NCBI GenBank assembly: GCA_016490735.1
Contig: JAEMWC010000346.1
Span: 175,001-239,000 of the forward strand
DNA length: 64,000 bases
Direction: 5' to 3'
From: Pachyseris speciosa
Lineage: Eukaryota; Cnidaria; Anthozoa; Scleractinia; Pachyseridae
In this document: positions 1 to 13,900 of the stretch, piece by piece
Layout of the letters: each line of letters opens with the position of its first letter
How positions within the stretch are numbered: the stretch's first letter is position 1
The notes under the pieces: model-generated
Database searches by the model: none
The model's input: the letters and a program-made list of their open reading frames with translations, nothing else
What the model was told of the DNA's origin: nothing
Made by a program: the position numbers and the translations under genes

Positions 1-149
1 GCCATGTAGAAATTTTCGAGTTTTTTGTACATTGAAAGGCCAACTGGTAAGCTGCGCTCCAATCGATCTTTTCACCTTGTGGAAGGTTAATTTCGTTGTT
101 ACATTTTTCTTGACACAAATACAATGAGGTTGCTCACTTTTGGACGAGA

Positions 150-473
150 TTAACTTCTTATATACAAGTTTGCACACTCAAGAAATTTCGTAAACATATA
201 TTCATGCTTCTGTCTTACGCCTTTTTCTGAAGGCGTTTGATTGCAGAGACTATTCCAAAGTAACCAGTTTGTTTTGAAAATCATCCAGGTGAGGATGCTG
301 TTGGAGTGATCCCATAGATGTTCAACCTTTGTTACATCTTTAGCGTACCAATCTTTGTAAAAATCAGGTCTATTTCCAATCCGTATCAAGGAATTGTACC
401 ACAAAGGCATCGACAAGAAATGATCCTCGGATGTTACTTTTGCCTCAAAAAAGACTTCACTCCAGATTTCCAC
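150..473 (-). pseudogene. LINE (L1/Tx1-like) reverse-transcriptase C-terminal fragment
   Basis: A 107-codon open frame contains PLWYNSLIRIGNRPDFYKDW and downstream spacing like the region after RT in L1/Tx1-type LINEs (plWyNp.I pattern). No RT core is present nearby, so it is a truncated remnant. Confidence 0.6.
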
Positions 474-586
474 AATTTACGTTAAAAAGGGGCAAGATAT
501 TTTAGTCAAGCTTGAGATATCTTTCTTATTCAAATGAACTCTTACTAGGGCGAATCCAGGTTTTTACAAAAGAGGGTTCGATTAAA

Positions 587-1790
587 GGTGCCTTGTTTGG
601 CCTAGTAGCCTAGGTAAATGATTAATAATCAAACTGCCTAGGTAAAATTTCGTTCCTGTATACCATAATTTTTAATCTTTCTGTATTCGCTAATACAGTA
701 TATTTTGTCTGATAAAAAAACGTGCCATACATTACTCACGTGTTTATATTGATCGTTCCAAACAACTTGAAGGTTGTCCCATGGGCTTCTTTACTGTAGA
801 GTTGGTATGCAAATGTCGGGCACTGCATGTTTGCATAATTAGCTAGTGACTAATGGAGCGGAAAGCAAGAGAGACAGATACTCAAGCGTTCAAGGTAACT
901 TGGAAATAATTAACGGTTAAGCAAGCCATTTTAAAAGTAATGAGCGATAAACGTCTTGAATTAAAAATCTCTGAGAAACGTTTTCCCAGCAGTGACGCTA
1001 CCAACAGAGGGCGCGCGTTTATTTCGAACTAGGCCTTGGCGGATTGTGCTAGCATAATTTTTGGCATAATTGGAGCAAAAAGCATAATTTTTTAAACGAG
1101 CACTGCCCCATAATTAGCAAATTTTAGCACTTTTTGGAGCATAAATTCATAAAATTTAGTAAATATGGTGTATTTTCTCCAGAAATAAATTAAATTTAGG
1201 CAGTATGTTCTTGCAATGCGTGTTATAGCTACACTAATAGTAGTATTGACTTTGTTCTGACATGCTTAGTTACTAGGTCTCTTTTGGCGAATTCTGCGTG
1301 CGCGGTTAACCTTTTGGAGAAGTCTGGTACGCTGGTTTCCCAGAGATGCGAGCAGCTAATTTGGACAGCTGAGGGCCGAGACAAACGGCCATAAAACACA
1401 AATAAATTTACAACAACAGTTTATTTGAAAAACATCATAATTTGGTGTCGTTATTGCGCGCCTATATGTACAGAATCCACGTCATTTTGGTCATTTTGTG
1501 AGCATAATTTCGGAAATCAGGAGCATAATTTGGGAATTCTGGCATAATTTTGGCATATTTGGCAAAATTTTGAGCACTGCTAGTAGCATAATATGCCACT
1601 TTTAGGAGCACAATCCGCCAAGGCCTATTTCGAACACATAATAGATTCTTGACTGACCAATCCGTCTTGACGAACAGTGGGCAAGTTTGAGCAGGTCTAT
1701 TGTTGCTATTGTACTAGAGTGACGCTCATCTTTTACCTAAGCAGTTTGAATATTAATGATTTACCTAGGCTATTAGGCCAAACAAGGCAT
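587..1790. mobile_element. Non-autonomous TIR element, about 1.2 kb
   Basis: TGCCTTGTTTGGCCTA at 589 and its reverse complement ending at 1789 begin terminal inverted repeats of about 56 bp that continue through TAGCCTAGGTAAAT and TCAAACTG. No coding region. A second element (1030-1625) is nested inside. Confidence 0.75.
1030..1625. mobile_element. Nested MITE with 10-bp target duplication
   Basis: GGCCTTGGCGGATTGTGCT at 1032 is repeated inverted at 1607-1625. TATTTCGAAC occurs directly at 1020-1029 and 1626-1635. The interior is rich in a GCATAATTT motif on both sides. A 9-10 bp duplication is typical of Mutator-like elements; assignment is inference. Confidence 0.7.
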
Positions 1791-2251
1791 CAGCTAGGCC
1801 AAAACGGGGATTAATTTTTTAACATGATGTACTACTCATATTCTCGCTAAGGCTATAAATCAATGCTTTCAAAGCGCTTTCTTCGAAGTCTTGTTCCATG
1901 GTTCTGACTTTCTTCGACTCCAGTGGCGAGTTCGCTGAGCTTGAGCTTGATCCTCGTTCTCCACGCTTGTGTTTTTTTTTTCAGACCTGACCATAAATTC
2001 AATACCCTATTTCGAGCCTATTGCAGACATATTTCACGTACAAGGTTGGCGTAAACATAATTTGAGAAGGGCAGCTTTTTTATTACAAAGTGTGACAAGT
2101 TTTATTACAAAGCGAGACAGGTAATAAAAAGTGCGACGATTATTACAAAGTGTGACAGAACAGCCTGGCCCAAGGTTTTTTGACCCTTAAAACGAATTAA
2201 AATTATACATATTAAATATGTATATTTGCGTTTTTGCGGTCAAGCTTGCAG
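1791..2251. other. Non-coding sequence before exon 1 with a short tandem repeat
   Basis: At about 2077-2161 a unit like TTATTACAAAGTGTGACA recurs four times with changes. No start codon exon or promoter for the GPCR could be recognised here. Confidence 0.5.
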
Positions 2252-2391
2252 ATGGAACGGTCAACTGTATTATGTCGGGGATCAATGGAAAGAAAACGGC
2301 GTGGACTTTTATTGCAGCCGTCCTCATCAAAGAGTGAGGCCTGGTTGCTATATCGAGAATACGTCAGTCACGTGCACTGGAGCGATACCAG
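2252..2391 (+). CDS. GPCR exon 1 (first visible): cysteine-rich ectodomain module
   Basis: Acceptor cttgcag and donor G|gttagt. The open frame needs two bases from an upstream exon and leaves one base, which the next exon completes as GAA. The peptide has a G-x-Y-Y-x-G-D-x-W start followed by three spaced cysteines, reminiscent of VWC-like Cys-rich modules, but the family is not certain. A second ATG-containing frame across the same bases is a shadow. Confidence 0.7.
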
Positions 2392-4915
2392 GTTAGTGGT
2401 TTGGGATATGGGTTGATTTTAAAAGGTTGTTTTTAATTTACTGAGGTCAATATGACGAGCAAAATTGGCTCATACAAAGCGAATGAAACAAGTCTTCTGT
2501 GATGAGATCCGACTATGTTGTGAAGTAAATCTGAAGATACCTCAATCTATAATCGACTCATCTACTAGCCCAGGAGCTTTTCAAGACTCCCTAGCATCAT
2601 ATTATTGACCGTACGACCGCTGACACTGTGCAAAATATATCTTGTGAGGTAGCACAATAAAAGTGAAGTGAAGTGAAGTGAAGTGATCACATTCGCGTTT
2701 TGTTGGTATTTGTTTTTTTTTCTTTCCTTTTTGGTTATTTCCTCGTGTTTGTTTCATTTCTTTCCTTTTTTTTTTTAATTTTGCAACGATTTCCATGAAT
2801 AAATTGAAAGCATGGGGGAGGACGCGGAAACTCGGCATGTAGTGGCGAAACAGCATAAGCCGTTCCGGGTAAACAAATTAGTATTTCCTTTTCTTTTACG
2901 TCTTAGAAATCAGAGAGCTGTCCAAAATATCAAAAAATGAACTTTTCCTGTGTGATAGTGGTGATGAGATCATATCACTTAGTGACAGATGCAACATTCA
3001 ACCAACTTGCGCCGATAAATCAGATGAGAACAACTGTGACTGTAAGTGTTTCGAAATGAGTTTTGTAGAACCAAAATCTTTGTAACACTTCGACCAAATG
3101 CAATCGCAAGAGACATAACAAAGTAAACGAACCAATCACTGAATGCCAAGGAGAGACATGTACCGGACACCTTACGCTGGAAAACGACTGTGACAGGAAG
3201 CAGTACTTTTGGTTTTCCCTTAGTTTCACAATTGATAAATACATTGTTTTGAAGTAGACAAGAACGGGAACGAAACACTTTAAAGTAAAAGCGTTCAATG
3301 GAAAATTTGGAGGCCCACCTCATCTCAACTTGAACCAATCTCTAATCGCAAGGACATTTCTGGCACGCCCTTGTCGCAGTTTTTAACATCCACAGTTAAA
3401 TTTCAGACTACTGTCCTTATGAGATGGCGCATGGCTTTCTTTGGAACAGAACTCAAGTGGGTAAACAAGTTTTAAAACAGTGCTCATTAGTTAACCCGAC
3501 TTGGACAGGTGAGTTATGAATCAATGACAGAATCTTTTTATTTTCCTCACTTTCATTTTCATAAACATATGGCTCGAGACATTCAAATTAAAAACCATGT
3601 TGGAAGAATACTAGTGGTTCTTCGTTAATTTTGGGTTTTACAACACCAGGAACATTTGGAAGCAGCTGCACCAAAAACGATTTTAGAACACTCTGGAAGC
3701 ACAACACGTCTTGTTATTGCGAGAAAAAAGCCCTGGTGGAATACTTCAACAGAAAGGTGAGTTCAAATGCCATCAACATTCTCACCAGCGGGGAATACCA
3801 CCTAACACCTGTAATTTAAGTCTCTGAAAGTCTAATGCTTTGAACGTTTTTCCACTATCAACATAGATGAAGAGGTACAAGAGTTTTTAGCTTGTCCAGT
3901 CCTTTACGTTGCCCACATAGAAGCTGTGGGGTGGTGTTAGTGGTTTGTTGTCCAGTGCTTATACTTTACTGCCTCTAATGGGTTTGTCAGTGCAAATTAA
4001 GACTTCTGCTCCTGCAAGAATAAAAATACCACCTCCAACCTTTGAATCCAATTCTGGAAGAACCCCTCAATTCTGGGCCTTTGCGCTTTTGTACCCTTAG
4101 CTACCCTGGCCCCTCATTGTCTAGCTAAGAGATGAATTATTAGGCGACGTAAAATCACGGGACTTTGACGAAAGCCGACATTTCATCTTTGTTGGATGTG
4201 AAAGCTCCATTTCAAACGTTTACTGACAATCCTTTTCGTATTACAGATCGCAAGTGTCAATATAACTAACTTCATGAATGTATCGGAAGAGTTAGCCAGT
4301 TCAGCACAAGCAAGAGAATTCAGCAATCCCAGAGTGTTTCATGATCTCTACAAAGAGTTGTTCCTCATCGTAACAAGTCGCTTGCTGAAGCCACTCACTT
4401 ACCAAAATGCTGACGCAGCGCTACAGTATTGCAACGTATGAAATTTAGTTGTATTTTTGTACTCTTTGGTTTATTCTTTGCCTGCAAAGCGAGTGGCATC
4501 TATATTCTAGAACAGCGACCATTGCATGAGATGCACTAAAAGAAACAATAAAAATAATAATAATAAAAAAAACGGGCCAAGTGCATTATGAAAATGAGCG
4601 AAAACAATAGATTTTTCTCCCTCGCATTAGATTCGGCACATTCAGAGCACGAGAGAAGTGCCTTCTCGCACTTTCCGAGTGTTGTTAAAAAAATTCTCAA
4701 GTGCTTGCATTACTCAACAATGTACGAGAAACAAGTTTTTTATTTCTTTTATAAAATGTCCCAGAGGTTTGCGCGAGCCAATGAAATTTGACGACACTCT
4801 AGCCCCTCAATGTTTCTTTTACGGGAGCAGAGTTGGCGCAGTGGTGAGAGCACTCGCCTTCCACCAATGTGTCCCGGGTTCGATTCCCGGACTCGGCGTC
4901 ATATGTGGGCTGAGT

Positions 4916-4952
<37 letters not shown>

Positions 4953-7900
4953 CGGTTACTCCGGTTTTCCCCTCTCCTCAAAGCCAACATTTGATTTAAT
5001 TTGATTTGATTTGAGATTTGTAATTAGTAGGCGAAGAGCCACCTTGTAGAAGTACTGCTAATAAATCGTTATTATTATTATTATTATTATTGTTATTAAA
5101 TGTTTTTTTTATTTTTTTTTACTTTATTTTCTTTATAAAGTATCCAGAGATTTGCGCGCGTACACACCTGTGACGTATTCAGCGTCAACGATGAGAATTT
5201 CGGAAATTACACCGGAACTAAAGGACACTACCTTGACATGAAATGAAGTTTTTTATCTAGACACAAGAATAAGGAATGGTGATAACAACACTCCTTTTCG
5301 TCTCAGTGTCTACGATAAGAGGGATGACTTCTCCTTTCGGATTGTCAATTTTCCTCACATGGACAGCAACATTTCCGCCAATCCGGCTTATGGTGTTTTC
5401 ATATCTCAATTAGTGAGATATGCTAAACTTTGCACATCGAAATTGGATTTTATTGATAGACTTCACCGACTTTCATCACATCTCCTTCACCAAGGCTTCA
5501 AATATACGCTGCTTCTTAAATCGTTGACTAAATTCTTGAAACGCCACGGTGCTATCGTTGAGAAGTATGGTACTACACTACAGGAGATGAGATTAGCAAT
5601 TCAGAGATTGAGATTATATCCTTTCTATTATCCTGACGCCCAAATTTGAGATCTTTGTTGCTTCCGTTCCTTAAGGCCATGTTACACGAGGCAATTTTTC
5701 TTGCAACTCGCAACGCAACGATGACGAATAAAAAACCTTTCAAGTTGCAGAGGGTATGTTACACGTTGGCAACTTTTTTCGCAACTTGCAACGCGTACAA
5801 TAACAAACAAGATGGCGGACGCCGTCTTGAAATCTCCCGCGAGCGAAAGATGAGCTCTGATTGGCCCATTCTGACAAAATTGTTGTTGCGAGTTGCAGAG
5901 AGGATGTCACACGCAAGCAACTTGTCTCGCAACGTTGCGAAAAGTAGAGGGTCGTTCTACTTTTCTCGCAACTCGCAACGCAACAATTGCAGTTGCAAAA
6001 TGGGGTGTTACACGTGTTCTGCAATTGGTATAGGATTTGATGGAGCCGAAACCAATTGTGGAATTGCACACATTTTAGCTATCCTACTGATGAACAGTTA
6101 TTACATTCAGATATTTTTAGAAGCATTTTTTGTTTGCGGTATGTCACCTTTGAATTATAATTCAACAATCCACGCGCGTGACGTTGGGCGCGTGCAAATG
6201 TTGAGATACAATGCACTCGATTCGACCAATCATAGCGAGCGTAATAATTTGAACATTCTATAATTAACAGGAATTCTTTTTCGGCTTGTCAACCTTCAAA
6301 TGCATTTTGAGTACTGAGCATTGTCTTTTATAACTACCTTTCGCAATCTTCTCTTTCACTCTCTTTTATTCATCATTTAATTTTTAATATATTTAATCTA
6401 TTTCTTTTTACTTTCAGCGATTCATAGACACTGTACTCCGGTCTCCTGTCTACAATTCATGTCACATATTTTGCATGGCAAAATTGGTAAGCTATCATTT
6501 CTACCAGTCCAGAGATACCTCCGCTTGAGCTCAGATGAAAACAAACTTCCAAATACAAAACCCCTTCACCCTCCCTGTGTTCATGAACACGCCCTTATTT
6601 CTTTCATGTGACAGTCTTCAAGAACACTAGTTGCTAACTTAAATAAAAAAATTTGCTTTTACCCGTCTCGAAAACAATAAGAAAATTGATTGGGCCAGTG
6701 CTTTACTAAAGTGAAACAAGGTTAAAAATAAAGAAAGAATTTTAGGTTATCGTTAACATCAAATAGAACCTTACTCTTACTAATTTTCGCTATTAAAAAA
6801 AAACAAAACAATAAAATCGCGAATTTAATACCGCCGTGTCAAAAAGCAATATAAATTTTACAGTTGCTGAAAAGTCTCGAATTGGTTGCTAATACAAGAC
6901 TCGTACTGTTATTGTAGTAAACTTTTTCGTGAGACTTAATAGTAGTCATCGCGATTTTGATGTGGTTACTGTTGTTTCTGTTATCCGGCTGCTGGAACAG
7001 TTAAAGAAAACGTCGCCCAAATTTACTGGGCTTTACTATACAGAGTTTTGCAAGGTTAAAGAAAGGAATACTCGCGAAATACGCGTTTACATTTTTCGCG
7101 AAATTAAGTACACGCGAAAATTAGTAAAAATAAGGTACTTTATTATATGACTAACTCTTTCAGCGGTCAAGATGAATCAATTCTCCTGCTGTAATTGGCT
7201 ACCCGCGAGGTCAAGATGGAGCCATCTTGACCGCTCGGGATAGCCCGTTCGTCCCGCGTTTTACTGTCTTTTAATTAATAGCGTCCTTTGAGTCATATAA
7301 TAAATCCTTTATTGACCAAGCTTGTTCGGTCAAGATGGCGGGATATTGGCCTCGTTCTTTTTTTGCGTGTTTATGGACCTCGACTTCGTCTCGGTCCATG
7401 AACACGCAAAAAAAGAAATTGGCCAATACCCCGCCATCTTGACCTCACACTTGGTTAATAACCCATATGTATTTCCTCGAATAAGCGCCCACGCGCTAAT
7501 AAACGCCTTTCCCCGAACAAACACCCACCCCCTCGGCCAAAATAGCAAATAAGCACCCCCTCTCGAACAAGCGCTCTTTCCCCCTCCCACTCTCTTTCTT
7601 AAATAGTAGAGATACAAGGAGAACCTGTCACTTTATCTCTGATCTTTTAAGCTTCAGCTACACGGGCATCAGTGTACATGTAGGAGAACAGTTAATTTTC
7701 CGTGAAGTCACTTTCAGTTATTTCTATCTCAATGTGCTTTGAGAGCCGTTCTTTTATTGCTTGATCCAAGAAAAAGTTACAGTTAGTTGAAAGAAAAACT
7801 TGATAATCCCTCCCACCCCTCCGCTCAATTAAGTTCCCTCCTTCGAATAAGCGCCCTCCTTTTTAGCCGAAATTTTAAATAAGCGGGCGCTTATTCGAGG

Positions 7901-10900
7901 AAATACGGTAAGTCCATTCTCCCTTTGTTATATACCAAACCACCTTAACGTTTGGTATAATATACATTAATTTGCTGTTCGACTGAAATTGACAATGGAG
8001 TATGTATATTTTAACGGCCACGGCGGACGGGTGAGTGGTGATAGAAGATTGCACATTGACAAGATCGTGACAATTTCCTTTTTTTGTTTTGCCTTTTGCT
8101 AAAGCCATTGTTTTGTCTGTAGGATGGTGACCGAAATTTACTGGCACATAAGGCAGTGGAGTTCCTACAGCAGGCTCCAAATGATTCAGAGGCTTATAGA
8201 ATCGGATCCACGCTACAACCAGATTATCTCGTAATGTGAGTAGAGACAGTTTGTAGAGGCTGTTTGTGAAAAAACACCTACTCAATTTGCATCAAAAATA
8301 ATTTTGCCTGAATTTCTGGTAACTGAAAGAATTCACCAAGGTTAGAATAAACACAGATTTGCTTTGAATGCAAATGGTTTTCCGGTGGCGTTAGGAGCCA
8401 TAAAATTTCGCCCGGTCAGCGCCCGTCGCAACGTCTCCAAAAGCATAAAAGTGGCATTTTTCGTGGCGCTAAAAAAATATTTGATTCGCACGATCCAGCA
8501 ATGGATCTCACGTCAATTACTCATTAACTCTGAAAAGCTTGAAAAGGAAATAAAGGAAACAAACAACAACAACATTGACTTTATTATTACATTTGTAAAA
8601 AAGGCCTTTGAAGCCGACAGTTAGCACAGCTATTCTGGGCGGGCTACGTACTGACAAAGGTGGCAATCAACAACACTTGCATTCTTAGGTAATATAACAC
8701 AGAACGAAGCTAATAGCACTAGTGGCAACATCTAACTCGCATATAAAAGAAATCTTTCTCCTTAACAGTTCAAACTGGGCAACAAATACAAATTCCTAAC
8801 GCTAGCGCTAAAAGATCGAAAGCCGAGGGATAAACATGACTAGTTTGTAATATAAGACTATAAAATAGTTTCAAATATTATAAGGCAGGGAAGAATTGAG
8901 GAGAAAATTAGGATACAATAGTGTTCGAGAAAAAAATACCTAAAGCTTCTCGAGATCTTTAAGAGATTGAATTTTTATTGTTGTGTTGCTTGCAAAATCT
9001 GCAGTTTTTACGAAAATCTTTCCGTCAAGAGTCCAAACTCGCCATCCCTCATGCAGGCGGTTCTTATCTCGTACTTTCTTGAATAGACTGGCCCTTTGAG
9101 CCGTCAAGGTTTCGTTTATATACACTTTTTCTGTGCCTCTGAAGGGCTCCCGCTTACGGCGGTTATGATACATTCTTTCTTTACTGATCTTTACTGTAAT
9201 AATTAAAAAAATCTGACAATTGTTGGCCTTGGCTGAATGTTACCTTTTTTCATGCGGTGGGGGATATCAATGTCCTCTGGGGAGTGCCTAATTTTCGCGG
9301 GTCGCGAGTCGCGGGTGAATTGTCGCGGGACGCAGGTAAATTGTCGCGGGTCGCGGGTAAGTCTGTGGGTGTAGAAGACTAATTTGTTCAGGATCAGTCA
9401 CCCGGTATAAAATAGTTTCGCAGAATATGACAAGCGCATTGAAGTTACAGTTACTGTAAACCTTCAGGGGTACCTTTCGGAAAATGTTTGACAATGTTTG
9501 CTCAACCGAATTAATAGCCCTTGCGTTACTACGGACATCCAAACAAACTGGACTATATCATTGAGTAGAAAATAGGATAACAAAGTGTGTGACGCTTTTA
9601 CGATATTCCGACTGGTTCCTGAGAAAATTCATTGTAAAGTTGGCCAATAGAATTTTTTCTATGCGTGTCACGCGCTTGGACGCCAGGGGAAAAATATTTC
9701 AAATTTGTTAAAGCCTCGTACAATTCGGTGCGGTAACGTGTGAGGAACATTTTCGACAAACTAGCCTCATTCAATCGCAGGAAAGTTAATTCCACGTTCA
9801 GACGGAGTGTTCGTTTGGTTATTATCGGAAGGAATACGTTTGGTGAATCTGAAACCAAAACTACCATCTGGAAATCGGTTCGAATGTTGATGCAAACAAA
9901 ATTACCGTGATTCGAAATCCCTGAGTGAAGCTTCGCGCGAAAAATGTCAAAAGATAGCTAGACCCCTAACTAGTGCAATTACCAAATTTTGACACCTTTA
10001 CCCATTTATAAACTGTTCCAAAAAGCCAATTTCTTTAGCTATTCTCGCCGTCGTTTACCCATTTTGTAATTTTTCTATTGCCAATCGCAACATTAATTAA
10101 TTATTCCTCTTACCAAACAGCGCAAAACTCAATTTTGATACGGTTTGTTCCCCGAAGAATTACAGTAACCTTATAACTTACAACTTTTAATGACTTTAAT
10201 TTAAATATTGATATATATTGTATTCTCCCCTCCAATTCTTTTGCGATGTAGGCAAAGCTTCTTTGCAGCCTTTTCAATATACTGAACGGGGACAATTCGA
10301 AAGCAAATTTATGAAAGTCTTGTTTTCAGTCGAGTATCTTTCGCCGGGCTTAGAAGTGACCTTCTGTGGTAAGAAAAATCGTAAAATATTAAATAGTTCT
10401 CAAGAATCTAAACAGAGTGCTTACTTTTTGAATTCAGGACTGACAGGTACAAAAAGAGAAGGAATGCTGGACAGCCAGCTTGAAAGCTTAGAAGTGAGCT
10501 CTTTAAATGCCTTACAAAGTCTTAAACGTGAGCTGCTCAAAATGGAACGAACATAAGGTGGGGGTGGGGGTTAGGTTGGACAGCTGACCTTGCAGCATGG
10601 GGTGAAGTGATATGGAATGGAATAAATAAAATAGAATGAATAGGATGAATAGGAGAGACACTATAGCATATTTCTTTAATGACAACCGCCCCACAGGCTA
10701 TTGAAACTTATTCAAAGAAGTCAAATTGAGAACGGTTAGAAAGTCCGAGTTCAGTTTATTTCTTTTTAAAACACAGGTAAGTGACTGTTGTATAGAGTGG
10801 TCGTGAGTGAGTGAGTGTATCCCTGGGAGAAAAAGGCGGGGTACACCTGAACACCGTTTTTAGGTCCCTTGACATGGATTTATTATTACTAACTCGTTCG

Positions 10901-13900
10901 CTTTTCAAGTAATCAAAAATATCTATGCTCATTACACGAAGCTAAGTTGTGGGATATTTTGATTATTTGGTGATTTTTGGATATATCTAGGAAGAAATGA
11001 TTTCTCTCAAAGAATTAGTTAAATTTAGAGAAATATTGAAGATTTAATGGAGGTTTAAAATTGGGTTGAAGTTAGAAATTGGTAGACGGTCACCAAACAG
11101 TTCTCCAGTAACCTGCAGTGCCCTTGTGGGGTGTCAACTGTCTGGTGGTGTTTCGAAACATTTTTACCCCATTTCCATCCCTTCTTCAAACCCCTTAAAA
11201 TTTCACTTAAAGTTCACGTGTACCCCACCATAACACATGACCTTTGGTTGTAGTGCACGCTAGTCTTTGAAGTTTTACTTAATCAATTATTTTAGGTACT
11301 TTGTTCTACTATCTGAGATAGGGATAAGCTGTTTTAAAAATACAGCTCAAGTTTAGTTCTATCTCCGTCATCTCCACATGCCAAGAGCACGTTCAAGCAA
11401 GTAAGAGATTATACGAGTACTCTAATTACTAGTTTGTCACCGGCGACAAATTATCAGCGACCCGCAACAATTCACCCGCGACCCGCGAAAGGTTACCCGC
11501 AACCCTCGACAACTTACCCGCGACCCGCGACCCGCGAAAACTAGATTGTCCCGTCCTCTAGTACCAGATCCACGCTTAAGCATTTCGTAAGGTCTAAGAT
11601 GATCTGTTCCGTATGGTTCCGTATCTTCTTCGTTTTCTTCTGGAATTCCATACATCTCTACATGAAATTTTCTGGTGTATTATTCAAGATCGTTATGCAT
11701 TGCTGGAAGCTCGTTTATTTTCTCCTCCAAGAAAACTTGTTTCGCCTTGCTAGCTTCTAAGTTATTTTCTAAATCTCCGACCTTCTGCTGTAGAGTGGCG
11801 TAATTTTTCTCTGCTGATTTTATCTTGTTATTTTGGTCCTCGTTTACCTTCACTCCAGAATCGAGCGTAGTTGTGTGAACTCGAGACTAGCTCGTAGCTC
11901 TTCAAAATTTCTTTTCAAAGCTTTCTGCTCCTCAAGCATTAAGTTGGTGTTTGTTTCAATTCTCTTCAGCGCTTTCCAAATCGTTGCCAATGTTGAGTCT
12001 TGTATTTGTTCTTTAAGTTCTTGGTCAGGTTTGACCGCCACGTGTAACGTCCTCCATTGTCGCCGAGTTTTCTTCGTTAAATCGTTTCGCGGTTGGCGAA
12101 TGCTGCTGGCACTACCAAGATCACTCCTCTCACGTATAGTTCCACTAAACTCCGTCATTCTCCTGCTGTTATCCATGTTTTATCTTAAAGAGCCGCGGGG
12201 CTAAAAAAAAGTGCGTTCGCCATGTGCAGCCACTCTTCCCAGTCAACCTTATTTTGAATTCACTTACTCCTAATACAAGATTTGAAAGGGAAACTTATGC
12301 CTAAAAGTAGTGAGTAACAGTTTGATAGGTGCATTGTACCACTAAAGGTCCTGTCCCTAACTTACAGCCTGAAATCGCTGCTTCCTGTTGTTCTTCGATT
12401 GGTCAGGTCAATTACCCGAGAGTTAGTAAAGGGGCCAAACTTAGTCGAGGAGCGAGCAGATCTCAAAATAGGCCCTAAATAATGTTTTCGTAGCTCCCCA
12501 CCACACAGAAGGTTTGTGCTCAGACTATGATAGACCATTTTTTTCTAGGCCGATCGCACTGGTAGAATGTGGGGTCAGGGATCTGCTACAGCATGTTTTT
12601 TATGACGGGGGGTGGGGGGGGGGGGGCTACAATACGTACAGAATTTTATAAATGTGACCTAGCTGGGAAGAAAAATAATCAAATCTCTGGAGTTCTTAAA
12701 CCTAGCACAAAGAAATTTGGATATGGGATATGACTCCAGGAGATACTCATTTTAAAACATTTTGAGGTGTCGCTTCCGTTACCATGGTAAGGGTTATCAG
12801 GCAATACAAATTCTCTTAATAACTATATAACTGCTTTGAACGGAGGCGAGGCATGTAGGTCAATTACGTAATTGCTTCACGCACACAAAAACATCGAAAA
12901 TCTTGCTCCTCAACGAAAATTTATTGTTGATATGACTAAAACTTTTCGCTGGAAGAACTGTTTTTTGATCATTTAGCGTTTGTTAATTCATAGTTCTATT
13001 AACCTTTTAACAGATTAATAATTAGCGAAGGATAATGTTATGTGTTAAAAGGATTAGTTTGATACACTTGTTCAACAGGAGGATTGTACAGAAACTTCGC
13101 CCACAGCGATTTATCAACTTATATGGAGGATATTACATGGCCGCACGGCGATACGAAATTTCTCTTCGAGTGTTGAAAAATAAACTCGAAGATAAATTTC
13201 GTATCTCCAAGCGGCCATATCATATCTTCTATATAAGTTGATAAATCGCTCTTTTCGCGCGAAAGCTCACCTGGTATTTCATTGGTGTTTATATAATCTA
13301 AGATGTTACTTTCAATATAACGGTACTGTTGTTCGTGTCTCAAAAAACAAATTCGATAACCCTATGCGTTTCCATTTTTGGCATAAGCAACAATTTTTCA
13401 AACTGTGGCGAAAAGTTGATAAATCATCATTGCTGGAACATTTGTGCGCGAACGTTCTTAAATCCGGAATAATTGGTATGACATTGCCCAAGTGCCATTT
13501 AGCATGACAACACAAATTTGACAGGCATTTTTTTCAAATATTTTAACCTATTTTATGCACACTTTTAAATTTATAACCGTAGCACTTGCATTTGTACATC
13601 ATTTTAGTGCTTCTTTTACTGCCATTGATCCTGTTTGAATCAATTTTAAAGGTCTAGGAGAAACGGAAAGAAACACGAGGTAACAACTTCTTTATTATCT
13701 ATTCAGTTCTCCATTAAGTCAACATTTCATGATCAGTCACCGCATAATACCAAGTCACTTACTGCTCCAGAAAATTGGATGTCGTCCAAGCTGTTGAGGA
13801 TGACCTCAAGTAAAATGGTTACGTATACGACCCTTTACTAATCATCGCTGGAATACAACAGGGCAGTTTAGAACTCCGTGTACTCGCTCTTGCATTGTTT

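Noticed and set aside
2234..2416. 60-codon frame starting at ATG 2234
   Set aside because: Shadow of GPCR exon 1, whose other frame has conserved cysteines and correct phases.
5646..6263. 205-codon frame
   Set aside because: Crosses an internally repeated non-coding element; no domain, no splice context.
10218..10556. Open frame after a ctttgcag acceptor, candidate GPCR exon
   Set aside because: It lies within transposon A, is repeated inverted in element B with changes that break it, and its phase does not fit exon 7 (which joins 30499 perfectly).
10512..10694. Hydrophobic small frame conserved in transposon A (minus) and B (19381-19677, plus)
   Set aside because: Similarity follows from the elements being copies. 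The sequence is a low-complexity ATTCTATTTTATT-type run and shows no domain.
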